Source of the DNA: JAYPHU01 sp964611435
Lineage (GTDB): Bacteria; Pseudomonadota; Alphaproteobacteria; Rhodospirillales; UBA2165
Direction of reading: 5' to 3'
NCBI GenBank assembly: GCA_964611435.1
Contig: CAZSXT010000001.1
Coordinates: forward strand, 310,001 to 374,000
Length of the DNA stretch: 64,000 nt
The notes beneath the pieces are model-generated. The model ran no database searches, was not told where the DNA came from, and saw nothing but the letters and a program-made list of their open reading frames with translations. Of this stretch, positions 24,664 to 33,137 are shown in pieces. The position numbers were made by a program, and so were the translations under genes. The number at the start of each line of letters is the position of its first letter. The first letter of the stretch is position 1.

Positions 24664-24674
24664 GGTATGCGGGC

Positions 24675-25613
24675 TCAGGCAGCTTTAATTTTATGGCGTT
24701 TCTGCTCAATAAACGCGGCAATCTGTTCAGGCTGCAGACCAAAATGCTCCAATAGTTCGTCCTGAGAGCCGTAGTTTGTGGTGAACCGGTCTTTGATACC
24801 AAGCCGGTGAACCACGGGTAGCTCGCTCGTATACTCGTCGTTGAGCGTTTCCAGAATGGCTGAACCGAGCCCGCCGGAGAGCAAATGCTCGTCTAGTGTA
24901 ACAATCATGTCGGCTGTCGCGGCGTATTTGAACAGTAGACCCGCATCAAGAGGCTTGATGGTCGGGAAGTGCAGCACCGTGCAGTCGATGCCGCTCTCTT
25001 GCAGAATTTCAGCGGCGCCCAAGCCGCGGTTAGTCATGACGCCGGTGGCGGCGATGACGACCTTGCCGCCGTCCCGGTGCACGATGCCCGTGCCGATCTT
25101 GAATCGGTTGCCGTCTTTGTGGATGACCTGATCACCGCCCTTGCCGAGGCGGATATAGATCGGATGTGGCCAGTTTAATGTTTCTGGCATGAAGGCTCCC
25201 ATTTCTTCCGCGTCTGAGGGCGCGACCACGGTCATGTTCGGCTGAGACCGCATCAGGGCCACGTCGTCGATGGCGATATGGGTGGGGCCCAAGGGCGCAT
25301 AGACTAGCCCGCCGCCATTGGCGATCAGGCGCACCGGCAGATCATGCAGGCAGAGGTCCATGGAGATTTGTTCAAAACAGCGCCGGGTTAGGAAAGTGGC
25401 GATGGTGTTCACAAAGGGGATATAGCCGTCCATGGCCATGCCCGCGGCCATGCCGATGATGTTGGCTTCCGACACACCTTCCATGAAGAACCGGTTGGGC
25501 ATTTCTTCGCGGAAATTGTCGAGTACGCCGGGGCCGAGATCGGAGCCGATGAACACCACACGTTCGTCCTGTTTGGCTAATTCATAGACCATGTCCAAGC
25601 TGGTTTTACGCAT
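24675..25613 (-). CDS. Split transketolase, C-terminal subunit, second copy
   Basis: 312 aa from ATG 25613, which shares one base with the stop of the N-terminal subunit (TAATG). The pyrimidine domain has FIGSDLGPGVLDNF, FFMEGVSEANIIGMAAGMA with the catalytic Glu, and FLTRRCFEQI; the C-terminal domain has LDEHLLSGGLGSAILETL. It is only a distant relative of the copy at 13686, with different substrate-loop residues (GGLVYAPLGPTHIAIDD against GVGLGYDHATLTHFTPED). Two split transketolases in one locus suggest two different ketol acceptors. Confidence 0.88.
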   Translation of the reverse strand: MRKTSLDMVYELAKQDERVVFIGSDLGPGVLDNFREEMPNRFFMEGVSEANIIGMAAGMAMDGYIPFVNTIATFLTRRCFEQISMDLCLHDLPVRLIANGGGLVYAPLGPTHIAIDDVALMRSQPNMTVVAPSDAEEMGAFMPETLNWPHPIYIRLGKGGDQVIHKDGNRFKIGTGIVHRDGGKVVIAATGVMTNRGLGAAEILQESGIDCTVLHFPTIKPLDAGLLFKYAATADMIVTLDEHLLSGGLGSAILETLNDEYTSELPVVHRLGIKDRFTTNYGSQDELLEHFGLQPEQIAAFIEQKRHKIKAA

Positions 25614-26464
25614 TACCGGCCTCCCAACACGTCGTAGAGCTGGGCGATATCTTCGTCGTTGAGACGCGACTTGTGATGCCACTCGGCCTTGCCTTCGGCA
25701 AAGGGAATGCCGCGGCCTTTAACCGTATGGCAGACGATGGCGGTGGGTTTCTCCGGTTCCAGAGGAAGACCATTGAGGGTGCTGCGAAGCTGTTCCACAT
25801 CATGGCCGTCCACTTCCGCCACGCCGAAGCCAAAGCTTCGCCACTTGTCGGCCAGGGGTTCCAGAGGCTGGACCATGTCTACGGGGCCATAGCTTTGCAG
25901 TTTGTTGTAGTCGATCATGACGGTGAGATTGGAGAGCCCATGCTTGCCGGCGCTCATGGCGGCTTCCCAGACGGAGCCTTCGTTAATTTCGCCGTCACCG
26001 GTCACCACGAAAACGCGGCTCGGGCGTTCTTGCATGCGGGCGGATAATGCCATGCCAACGCCGACGGGCAGCCCGTGTCCAAGGGCGCCGGTGGAGAATT
26101 CCACGCCGGGTACTTTGCCTTGTTCCGGATGGCCGCCCAGGCGCGAGTCGAAATTGCAGAACGTCTGGAGCTCACTTTCCGGAATAAACCCTTTGTCGGC
26201 GAGCAACGTATAGAGCGCGATGCAGCCGTGCCCCTTGCTGAGGATACAGCGGTCCCGGTCCGGCCACTGGGGTTCATCCGGGCGGTAGGTGAGAATGTCG
26301 TCGTAGAGAACGCGGAAGATTTCAATCAACGAGAAGGTGGAGCCGATGTGGCCGCGCCCGCCGCCGTCCAGCGCGGTCACCGCCAAGCGGCGCAACGCCA
26401 GCGACCGGTTGTCAAGTTCGGCTGTTGAAAGGTCTTTTCCGTGATCGATATGGCTGTCTGGCAT
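25613..26464 (-). CDS. Split transketolase, N-terminal (TPP-binding) subunit, second copy
   Basis: 283 aa. The TPP motif GDGEINEGSVWEAAM...IDYNKLQSYG and GALGHGLPVGVGMA are complete. SKGHGCIALYTLLADKGF and GGHPEQGKVPG are the His-bearing substrate and pyrophosphate loops. The start codon overlaps the stop of the phosphotransferase gene by one base (TAATG). With the next gene it makes the second two-subunit transketolase of the locus. Confidence 0.88.
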   Translation of the reverse strand: MPDSHIDHGKDLSTAELDNRSLALRRLAVTALDGGGRGHIGSTFSLIEIFRVLYDDILTYRPDEPQWPDRDRCILSKGHGCIALYTLLADKGFIPESELQTFCNFDSRLGGHPEQGKVPGVEFSTGALGHGLPVGVGMALSARMQERPSRVFVVTGDGEINEGSVWEAAMSAGKHGLSNLTVMIDYNKLQSYGPVDMVQPLEPLADKWRSFGFGVAEVDGHDVEQLRSTLNGLPLEPEKPTAIVCHTVKGRGIPFAEGKAEWHHKSRLNDEDIAQLYDVLGGR

Positions 26465-27522
26465 TAAATCATCCGGTCAATGGTAATGGCCTGACTGAGC
26501 AAATCCCGGGCGCGCGCAAGTCGTTGACGTTTGACAACCGCGGCAGAATTTTGTCCTGCGTCAGCAAGTTCTATTTCAGCATCATTTCGCAAAAAAACAT
26601 TTAACACGATCATGCACCAGCGGAGCGCATAGAGGGGCAGGGCATGATGCATCCGTTCCATCAGCCGCTCGTTACCTGAATAGATGCTGTCGGCCTGGGT
26701 GACAAATCTGTCCCGGAGTTCGTCGGACAGCCTCATGCCCGGATGGAGGACGAAATCGCAAATCAACTTAGCCGGATCGTCCCAGCCGAAATATTCGAAA
26801 TCCAGAAAGACAATATCACCGGTCGGCGTTCGGATGGCATTGTGAAAGCCGAAATCCGACGGACTCAGCGTTTGCTCATCGCGCTCCAACACTGAGGTGA
26901 AGTCCAGGCCAGTGGACTCGATAAACGCGCGTTCGTGCTCGACGATCTCGGTCAGGGCAGGGCGGAACTCCTTTTCCAAAAAGCCCCGGCAACTTTCAGA
27001 TAATCCGTCGTGGGCCAGGAACCGTTCCATGCGCTGTTCCGCCTGGGAAGCGATGTCTTGAAACGATAGACACGCATCCGAGGCTAGGGCGATCTTTTCC
27101 GCATCAGATTCGTTGATCAGCTCATGCAGTCGTGCGGCGAATTGCCAGGCCGTGTCGATATCCACCATCGTCGGACTGGTAATCGCTTGGCCGTCAATCC
27201 AGTCGAACACCGCGCATTGCTCGCGTGCGTCCTGGGCGATCAGCTTGGGAACCTGTTCAATTCCGTGTTTGCGCATGAAGGTGATGGCAGCTTCTTCAGC
27301 GCCCAACCGATCCCTCGGATCATTCGGGTCGCGGCGATATAGTTTCAGGGCATGTTCCCCTTTGCTGGAGATGATGCGGAACATGCCGTTGTTGCCGCCG
27401 CCGGAGATGCGATTGACGTGTTTGATATCTGCGTCGAGTAGGATGCCACCCAGTTCCGCCGCCAAGGACAGCTGGTCCGAGCCATAAGCGTGCGCGCGGT
27501 CTTCAAGCTCCGAAGATTGCAA
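26464..27522 (-). CDS. APH/choline-kinase-like phosphotransferase
   Basis: 352 aa from TTG 27522, the only start with a good ribosome-binding site (GGCAGGAG) upstream; the frame extends to 27636 inside the HAD gene. The small-molecule kinase fold shows GGGNNGMFRII as nucleotide loop and LKLYRRD with the ATP-binding Lys. The catalytic loop LSPSDFGFHNAI keeps Asp and Asn but has Ser where HxD normally has His, and IVFLDFEYFGWDDP is the metal-binding Asp. It probably phosphorylates a sugar or amino alcohol (inference). It overlaps its upstream neighbour by 20 bases. Confidence 0.72.
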   Translation of the reverse strand: MQSSELEDRAHAYGSDQLSLAAELGGILLDADIKHVNRISGGGNNGMFRIISSKGEHALKLYRRDPNDPRDRLGAEEAAITFMRKHGIEQVPKLIAQDAREQCAVFDWIDGQAITSPTMVDIDTAWQFAARLHELINESDAEKIALASDACLSFQDIASQAEQRMERFLAHDGLSESCRGFLEKEFRPALTEIVEHERAFIESTGLDFTSVLERDEQTLSPSDFGFHNAIRTPTGDIVFLDFEYFGWDDPAKLICDFVLHPGMRLSDELRDRFVTQADSIYSGNERLMERMHHALPLYALRWCMIVLNVFLRNDAEIELADAGQNSAAVVKRQRLARARDLLSQAITIDRMI

Positions 27523-28135
27523 CTTCGATCTCCTGCCAAGACTGATACGCTTGATGCTCTGCCGTGGCGCCGCCGTCCGGCGCGAACAGATAGCGCTGAA
27601 CGTGATCCGGAAATGCCGGATGGTCAAAAACTTCAATCAGGTCGTCGATGAAATGGGTGCAGCCTTCCCGGATGATCAACTCAATCTTTTCGTTGCGGGT
27701 GGACGCAAAGAACACTCGGTCCGGCGGCACTCCGGGGCCCACCTTCGAAAGAAGGCTGTTCTCCGACATCCAATCCAGCGCGGCGATTCTCAAATTCACA
27801 TCCTGTGGGCCGAAATTTGCAAATTCCGTCTTGTGGCTGATAATGCTCAGTTTTACGCCTTGACGATAACACACGGACAGGAATTCAGGGATACCCTTCA
27901 TCAAAGCGGCATTCTGCATGCGCGGGCCGTAGATCTCAGCCTGGAGAGTTTGCCACTTATCCTCGCCCTGGGGCAGGGCGCGAAGGGCATCGCGGGTCTG
28001 TCGTTTCGAGCCGGTTTGAGACTTTTCCAGCCAACCGTGTTCAATGGCCAGTTCCGAAATTAGTTTGTCATAGCCAGCAATCGTATTATCGAAGTCGAGG
28101 CCGATGTGGAACTGAGACGCCATGGGTGAAGCCAT
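27503..28135 (-). CDS. HAD-superfamily hydrolase
   Basis: 210 aa if started at ATG 28135, which has AGGA close upstream; a GTG at 28150 overlapping the previous stop is a possible alternative. Motif I is GLDFDNTIAGYD, motif II KLSIISHKTEF, and FIDDLIEVFDH is the acidic motif. The cap domain is small and helical. It could be a sugar phosphatase acting with the neighbouring kinase-like and nucleotidyltransferase genes; the substrate is not evident. Confidence 0.72.
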   Translation of the reverse strand: MASPMASQFHIGLDFDNTIAGYDKLISELAIEHGWLEKSQTGSKRQTRDALRALPQGEDKWQTLQAEIYGPRMQNAALMKGIPEFLSVCYRQGVKLSIISHKTEFANFGPQDVNLRIAALDWMSENSLLSKVGPGVPPDRVFFASTRNEKIELIIREGCTHFIDDLIEVFDHPAFPDHVQRYLFAPDGGATAEHQAYQSWQEIEVAIFGA

Positions 28136-28146
28136 GCATTCCTGTA

Positions 28147-29139
28147 TCACGAGAGCGATAGATTCTGCATCACTTTCACATTGAAGTACTTTGGATTGGA
28201 AAGCGAATCCGGCACCAGGCCAGAGCCAAAAGCGCTGCTTAAGTCTTCGATGGCATTGGAAATCGTGTGCGTCGGCGTAAATCCCAGATGGGATTTAATC
28301 CGTTCCGACGAAATGTGATAGGAGCGGAGGTCGTCGGTCTCAGTAACGTCGATGCCGACGCTGTTGCCGATGACACCACGCACCATTTCAGCGATCTCCA
28401 TGACCGGATGGTTTTCATAGCCGGCATTGAATACCATGCCGTCGATCATCGAATCGTCATATTCCATACAGTTCAGATACAATTGCACCATATCGTCGAT
28501 ATGGATGTTCGGCCGTTTTTGGCTGCCGCCGAAAACAGTGATCTTGCCATTGTTGATGGCGTGATTGGTCAAAATATTGACCGTCAGGTCCAGACGCAGC
28601 CGCGGCGCGTACCCGCACACCGTGGCGGGCCGGATAACCATGGTCGTGAAACCGGGCTCTCGCTCTTCTTCGAGGACATCCTCGCACATGGCCTTGAACT
28701 TGGAATAGTCTGTGAGAGGTTCCAGCTTTAGGTCTTCGGTGACATTCTGTTCGTCCTTGATGCCATAGACACTGGACGAAGAGGCGTAGATGAAGCGATT
28801 GACGCCAGCCTTCTTGGCGGCCTGCACCAGCGGCTGAAAGGCGTCGAAGTTGATGGACTTGCCGAGCGCCGGATCCAGCTCGAACGACGGATCATTTGAA
28901 ACACAGGCCAGGTGAATCACAGTGTCGCAACCGGCGAGCGCCTTGGCGATGATCGCCGGGTTGCGGAGATCGCCCTTGAACTCTTTCAAATTGGGATTGT
29001 CGGAGAGAGACTCGAATACATCCTCTCCAAAGATATAGAGGTCCAGGACATGGACCGTGTGGCCTGCGGTCAAGAGGGCGGGCACCAGCTTGCTGCCCAC
29101 GTAGCCGGCGCCGCCGGTAACAAGGATGGTTCTTGGCAT
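28147..29139 (-). CDS. NAD-dependent sugar-nucleotide epimerase/dehydratase (extended SDR)
   Basis: 330 aa. TGGAGYVGSKLVPALL is the Rossmann motif, YASSSSVYGI the catalytic Ser/Thr region and YSKFKAMCED the YxxxK. RPATVCGYAPRLRLDLTVN and PNIHIDDMVQLYLNCM complete the family pattern. The closest relative in the window is the gene at 17748-18692. It sits 8 bases after the nucleotidyltransferase-kinase gene, in an operon that also has the split transketolase. Confidence 0.84.
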   Translation of the reverse strand: MPRTILVTGGAGYVGSKLVPALLTAGHTVHVLDLYIFGEDVFESLSDNPNLKEFKGDLRNPAIIAKALAGCDTVIHLACVSNDPSFELDPALGKSINFDAFQPLVQAAKKAGVNRFIYASSSSVYGIKDEQNVTEDLKLEPLTDYSKFKAMCEDVLEEEREPGFTTMVIRPATVCGYAPRLRLDLTVNILTNHAINNGKITVFGGSQKRPNIHIDDMVQLYLNCMEYDDSMIDGMVFNAGYENHPVMEIAEMVRGVIGNSVGIDVTETDDLRSYHISSERIKSHLGFTPTHTISNAIEDLSSAFGSGLVPDSLSNPKYFNVKVMQNLSLS

Positions 29140-29147
29140 AGCTTTTC

Positions 29148-30704
29148 CTATTTCAACATAACGTCGAGGTGTTTGAGCAGGATGGTCCGGTCAATTGTTT
29201 TGGATGTTCCCAGTTCGGCCACTGCTTCTGCCCCGGCCAAATTGCCGATGAGTGAGGTTATTTCCCATGGTGCGCCCAAATAAACCAAGGGGGAGGTAAC
29301 AGACAAAACCGCGTCTCCCGCGCCGACGCGGTCAGATACCTTCACCGCCAGAGAGGGGGCTTCCATGAAACCTGTCTCCTTATTGAAATGCAGGCTTCCG
29401 GCCTGACCCAAAGTGATCGTGAAGTTGGGACAGTCAATTCTTTCCGTGAGCGCTGTCAACATATCGTGGAAGCCGGCTTGCTTCATTCTCATCTCAAGTT
29501 GGAGTTCTCCACCGTTAAGACAGACGTAGTCGGCCCGCGAATACTTGGAGATCGTATTGAAACCCCGATTGCCTGCGTTGGCCTGGGTATTAACCGAAAG
29601 AAATGGCGCGTTTTCGCAGAGGTAGGCTGCGATTTTGGGGGTGATCATCCCGTGTCCGTAGTCGGAAACTATCACCACATCATAGTCTTTCATGACCGCA
29701 TCAAGTTTTTCCAGAAGCTGTGCCTCGCCCGGTGCGTCCAAGGGCGTGTCTTCCAGCGTATACAATTCGAACAATTTGCTGCCCGTATGGGTGTCCACGT
29801 AACGCCTTTTGGCTATGGTAGGTGCACCAACCCGATCGAACGGATGAAAATCAATGTTTGGCAGGAGGTGGCTTTTAATAAAGCCGAGCCGATCGTCATT
29901 CGCGCCGGTAAGAGAAACGATACCGACCTGACTACTCAAGCCCGCCACATGATTTGCGACGCCCAAGCTACCCCCGATATAGGACTCGCGGGTTTCATAC
30001 TTGAAGGCGAGGATCGGGTCCTTCGCTGATTTTCCCAACGCTGAGCAAAAGTAATATTCGTCGATGATGGCTTCTCCGACGACTAGCACTTTGACATTCT
30101 TCAAGGTATCAATCTGCGCTTTGATTCTATCGACTTCGAATTTTTCCTTAACATTAGACAGCCATGCCCTTGTGTCAGGTCCAAAGACGTCAAAATGCTG
30201 ATTGATGAGCTCGGACGAGCTCATAGTCATATCGTCGGTAATATGCATACGTCCGCCGGCGTCCTCGACAGCGTTCTTTTCCTCGATAAACATTCCGGTC
30301 ACATCGGCATTGGGATCGCCGTAGTCCGGGCCTTTTACATAGACATTAGGTTTCAACGCCTTGATGAGCTGAACAGCCGTTGGTGCTTCACTGAACGCCA
30401 CGAAGTCCACGCTCTCCAGCGCAGCGAGTGTTTCGGCTCGTAGCTGCGCATTAAATACAGGTCGCCCCGGTCCTTTATTGACAAACCTGTCGATGGTGAC
30501 TGTGACGATCAGGTGGTCACCCAGTCCACTTGCTTCTTCCAGGTGGCGGATATGCCCTGGATGAACGAGATCAAAGACTCCGTGACAATGCACAACAGTT
30601 TCGCCCCTCGCCTGAATTTCGGCGACTTCGGCTGCCAAGTCCTCTACAGCGTAAATTTTGCCGTTTGTGGGTTTTTTTGGCGTTGGAAAAGGACTGTCTT
30701 TCAT
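29148..30704 (-). CDS. Nucleotidyltransferase-PfkB kinase fusion, reverse order to HldE
   Basis: 518 aa with two domains. Residues about 30-170 are a cytidylyltransferase-type nucleotidyltransferase: HCHGVFDLVHPGH (HxGH at 48-51) and SSSELI at 162-167. Residues about 200-515 are a ribokinase-type PfkB kinase: VVGEAIIDEYYF, then YIGGSLGVANHVAGL and the catalytic GAGDA at 461-465. In HldE the kinase comes first and the adenylyltransferase second; here the order is reversed. The likely product is a nucleotide-activated heptose or similar sugar 1-phosphate. It overlaps the upstream epimerase by 4 bases (ATGA). Confidence 0.83.
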   Translation of the reverse strand: MKDSPFPTPKKPTNGKIYAVEDLAAEVAEIQARGETVVHCHGVFDLVHPGHIRHLEEASGLGDHLIVTVTIDRFVNKGPGRPVFNAQLRAETLAALESVDFVAFSEAPTAVQLIKALKPNVYVKGPDYGDPNADVTGMFIEEKNAVEDAGGRMHITDDMTMSSSELINQHFDVFGPDTRAWLSNVKEKFEVDRIKAQIDTLKNVKVLVVGEAIIDEYYFCSALGKSAKDPILAFKYETRESYIGGSLGVANHVAGLSSQVGIVSLTGANDDRLGFIKSHLLPNIDFHPFDRVGAPTIAKRRYVDTHTGSKLFELYTLEDTPLDAPGEAQLLEKLDAVMKDYDVVIVSDYGHGMITPKIAAYLCENAPFLSVNTQANAGNRGFNTISKYSRADYVCLNGGELQLEMRMKQAGFHDMLTALTERIDCPNFTITLGQAGSLHFNKETGFMEAPSLAVKVSDRVGAGDAVLSVTSPLVYLGAPWEITSLIGNLAGAEAVAELGTSKTIDRTILLKHLDVMLK

Positions 30705-31699
30705 TTCAACAATTCAAACCACTCTTTGGTCGCCTCGGCTATGGAATCCTGATTCCACACGGGGGCCTCGCGCCAATAATCAATGTGATTGATCATCGCA
30801 GCTACCCCATGCTCGAAGCTAACCCTTGGCTCCCATCCCAACAACGTTTTGATTTTACTGATGTCGGCATAGGTGCAATCTGGTTCACCTGGGCGTTTCG
30901 GAATATAAACGGTTTCTCCGCCCAAGAGTTCTACCAGACGGTTGACACTATAGGTGTTGTCACTGCCGATATTCATGATCTGGCCCGAAATATCCGATCT
31001 CGCCGCAGCGATATACGCATCTACGATGTCCGTCACAAAGGTGAAGTCCCGCGTCTGAGTGCCGTCGCCAACGACAGTGTACGGTTCTCCGGCCAGCTTT
31101 TGCGCCAGGAAGACGCCGAACACGGCGCCGTAGGTGCCCGAGGTGCGGCTGCGTGGTCCGTACACATTGAACATGCGCAGGCTGACCGCCGGAATTTGGT
31201 AAACTTGCTGCCAATGCATGACCAATTCTTCACCCAGATACTTGGTCAGAGCGTAGGGGTATTGGGGCCTGATCTCAGCGCTTTCGGATGTGGGATACTC
31301 ATCGGGTATACCGTAACAGGATGACGAAGCGGCATAGAGAAACCGTTTTGTCCTGGCTGCTCTCGACGCTTCCAGAACTCGCTGGGTGCCAACTACATTA
31401 GCCTGAAAATATTCAGTCGGCATTTGGATGGAAGGGACGATGTCGGCCAAGGCGGCCAGGTGGAATACCCAATCCGCGTCCTGAAAATGACTGTCGATGG
31501 GATCACGGGAAATATCTGCTTCGACCACTGTCAGACCGGCAGACTGATCGAACTCACTCAAATTTTCCGGCCGTCCTGTCGAATAATTGTCGATGATAGT
31601 GACCGCCGCGCCGCCGGCCAATAATCGCTCGGTCAGGTGGCTGCCTATAAAGCCGGCGCCACCGGTAACAACCGCCTTAATGTCCTGAAACTCACTCAT
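30701..31699 (-). CDS. UDP-sugar 4-epimerase-like SDR (WbpP/GalE type)
   Basis: 332 aa. GGAGFIGSHLTERLL, HLAALADIVPSIQMP, YAASSSCYGIP and YALTKYLGEEL (YxxxK) follow the pattern of UDP-N-acetylglucosamine/galactose 4-epimerases such as WbpP. RMFNVYGPRSRTSGTYGAV is the substrate loop. A UDP-Gal- or UDP-GalNAc-forming role would feed the UDP-galactopyranose mutase-like enzyme encoded directly upstream. The gene is coupled to the nucleotidyltransferase-kinase (ATGA). Confidence 0.84.
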   Translation of the reverse strand: MSEFQDIKAVVTGGAGFIGSHLTERLLAGGAAVTIIDNYSTGRPENLSEFDQSAGLTVVEADISRDPIDSHFQDADWVFHLAALADIVPSIQMPTEYFQANVVGTQRVLEASRAARTKRFLYAASSSCYGIPDEYPTSESAEIRPQYPYALTKYLGEELVMHWQQVYQIPAVSLRMFNVYGPRSRTSGTYGAVFGVFLAQKLAGEPYTVVGDGTQTRDFTFVTDIVDAYIAAARSDISGQIMNIGSDNTYSVNRLVELLGGETVYIPKRPGEPDCTYADISKIKTLLGWEPRVSFEHGVAAMINHIDYWREAPVWNQDSIAEATKEWFELLK

Positions 31700-31733
31700 C
31701 AGACTTCCCTGATTCCGAGATGCCGGAGATAGA

Positions 31734-32927
31734 TTACGCGACGTTGGCCTGTTGTTCCATTTGCATACGGGCCGACCGCAGCCAGTCGCCGTACAGCGGG
31801 ACGGGATGATCCATGCCGCCCGCCTTTAATTGCCGGGCCATGTCCATCGCCTGATCTATGATATCATCAATATCGATGTACTTATAACTACCCGCGCGTC
31901 CCATGGAGACGACGCCCTCGGGCAGCGCCTCGAAATATTCCTGCGCCTTCGCTACCTCATAGGTAATGGGGTAGGGATAAAGCTTGTTCGTGTTTGACGG
32001 AATTTCGATACCCAGGAATGTGGACGGAGATTTGTGATTGGTGAATTTCTTGTATTCGACAATCCGAGTGAATGGCTCGTCACTGGCGTAATAGACGAAA
32101 TAGACGTTTTCGGGGAAAGCGTGTTCTACGGGCAGGACAATCTTCATGAACTCCCGGCCGACATAGTTTAACTCGCCATAGGCATGTCCCATGACATCGT
32201 CGGGTGAGGCGGTGTTCACAATCAGATCGTAGGATTTCTTTTCGCCACCGATTACCACCGTTTTGTTCGGTAGGTCATATTGTTCAATTACCGTGTTCAG
32301 ATGAACGTTGGTGTCAGCCGTGGCAATATCGAAATAATCGTCATAGCCGTTAGGCGCAATTGGGTAGGCTGAAATCGCCGTATCCCAGGCGGCGCGCGGC
32401 CCTTCTTTGAGGGTGACCCCTTTGGGTGACCAGTCGAAAGTATCGAACTTTTTGTTGTCGTCAATCAGCCACATTTTTTTGGAATAATTATCGACAAACT
32501 TATCGTAGAGGGTCTGCCCGACGGAATAAATCCAATACTCCTCCAAATTGGAGGCATGCTCGGCGCCTCTAAGTTCGTTTAGCTCCTCATTAATTTTGTC
32601 CTTGTCAGGCATGCGGGCGATATCATCGCGATGCATCGGAAAATTATAGAATTGCTCATCCTTCTCAATGTAAGTGATAAATTCGTGCTCTTTGCATCGC
32701 CACATTGGGACGAGTTTATTCAAATAGTCGAAGAGATATTCTTTTTGGGTGAGGAAATGCCGGGGGCCGTATGTGAACGGATGACCGCCGTACCAATGTG
32801 TTTTGACACCTCCACCCAGGTATGAGGCCTTTTCAACCAGATGGACATCCCATCCGCCCAAAAGCGAAAGTTGATGAGCAGCCGCGCACCCAGCGAAGCC
32901 GCCTCCAATGATGAGTGCTGTTTTCAC
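31734..32927 (-). CDS. UDP-galactopyranose mutase-like flavoprotein
   Basis: 397 aa from GTG 32927 with AAAGGAAT upstream. The FAD-binding start IIGGGFAGCAAAHQLSLLG and the YGPRHFLTQKEYLFDYLN stretch (GPHxFHT-like) place it with Glf enzymes; WSPKGVTLKEGP and the terminal GRAGSYKYIDIDDIIDQA are the C-terminal FAD contact of the family. Glf isomerises UDP-galactopyranose to the furanose form. It is the first gene of the long minus-strand operon, after a 210-base gap. A variant acting on another sugar is possible. Confidence 0.82.
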   Translation of the reverse strand: MKTALIIGGGFAGCAAAHQLSLLGGWDVHLVEKASYLGGGVKTHWYGGHPFTYGPRHFLTQKEYLFDYLNKLVPMWRCKEHEFITYIEKDEQFYNFPMHRDDIARMPDKDKINEELNELRGAEHASNLEEYWIYSVGQTLYDKFVDNYSKKMWLIDDNKKFDTFDWSPKGVTLKEGPRAAWDTAISAYPIAPNGYDDYFDIATADTNVHLNTVIEQYDLPNKTVVIGGEKKSYDLIVNTASPDDVMGHAYGELNYVGREFMKIVLPVEHAFPENVYFVYYASDEPFTRIVEYKKFTNHKSPSTFLGIEIPSNTNKLYPYPITYEVAKAQEYFEALPEGVVSMGRAGSYKYIDIDDIIDQAMDMARQLKAGGMDHPVPLYGDWLRSARMQMEQQANVA

Positions 32928-33034
32928 GCCGATATTCCTTTACTTCAAAAGGTTATACATTATCGGAAGGCATCGATCTGAAATTTAATCGAGTTCTTCG
33001 ATCAATTTTTATCGTCAGAATGTAGCGGCATTAG

Positions 33035-33044
33035 GTTAACGTGC
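33035..33044. repeat. GTTAACGTGC motif upstream of the Glf-like operon
   Basis: The same 10 bases occur at 52386-52395 before the C-methyltransferase gene, and GTTAACG is the centre of the palindrome at 41962-41973. All three lie in non-coding DNA at likely promoters of the glycan region. A shared operator is possible, but the match is short. Confidence 0.3.
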
Positions 33045-33137
33045 CGTGAATCAGGAAATTTTTAGAGGTTACATTCCCGTAGTTTGGTTAGGACGGTTTA
33101 GCCACATTGACACAATCTATTGAAGACGTTGTTCCGA

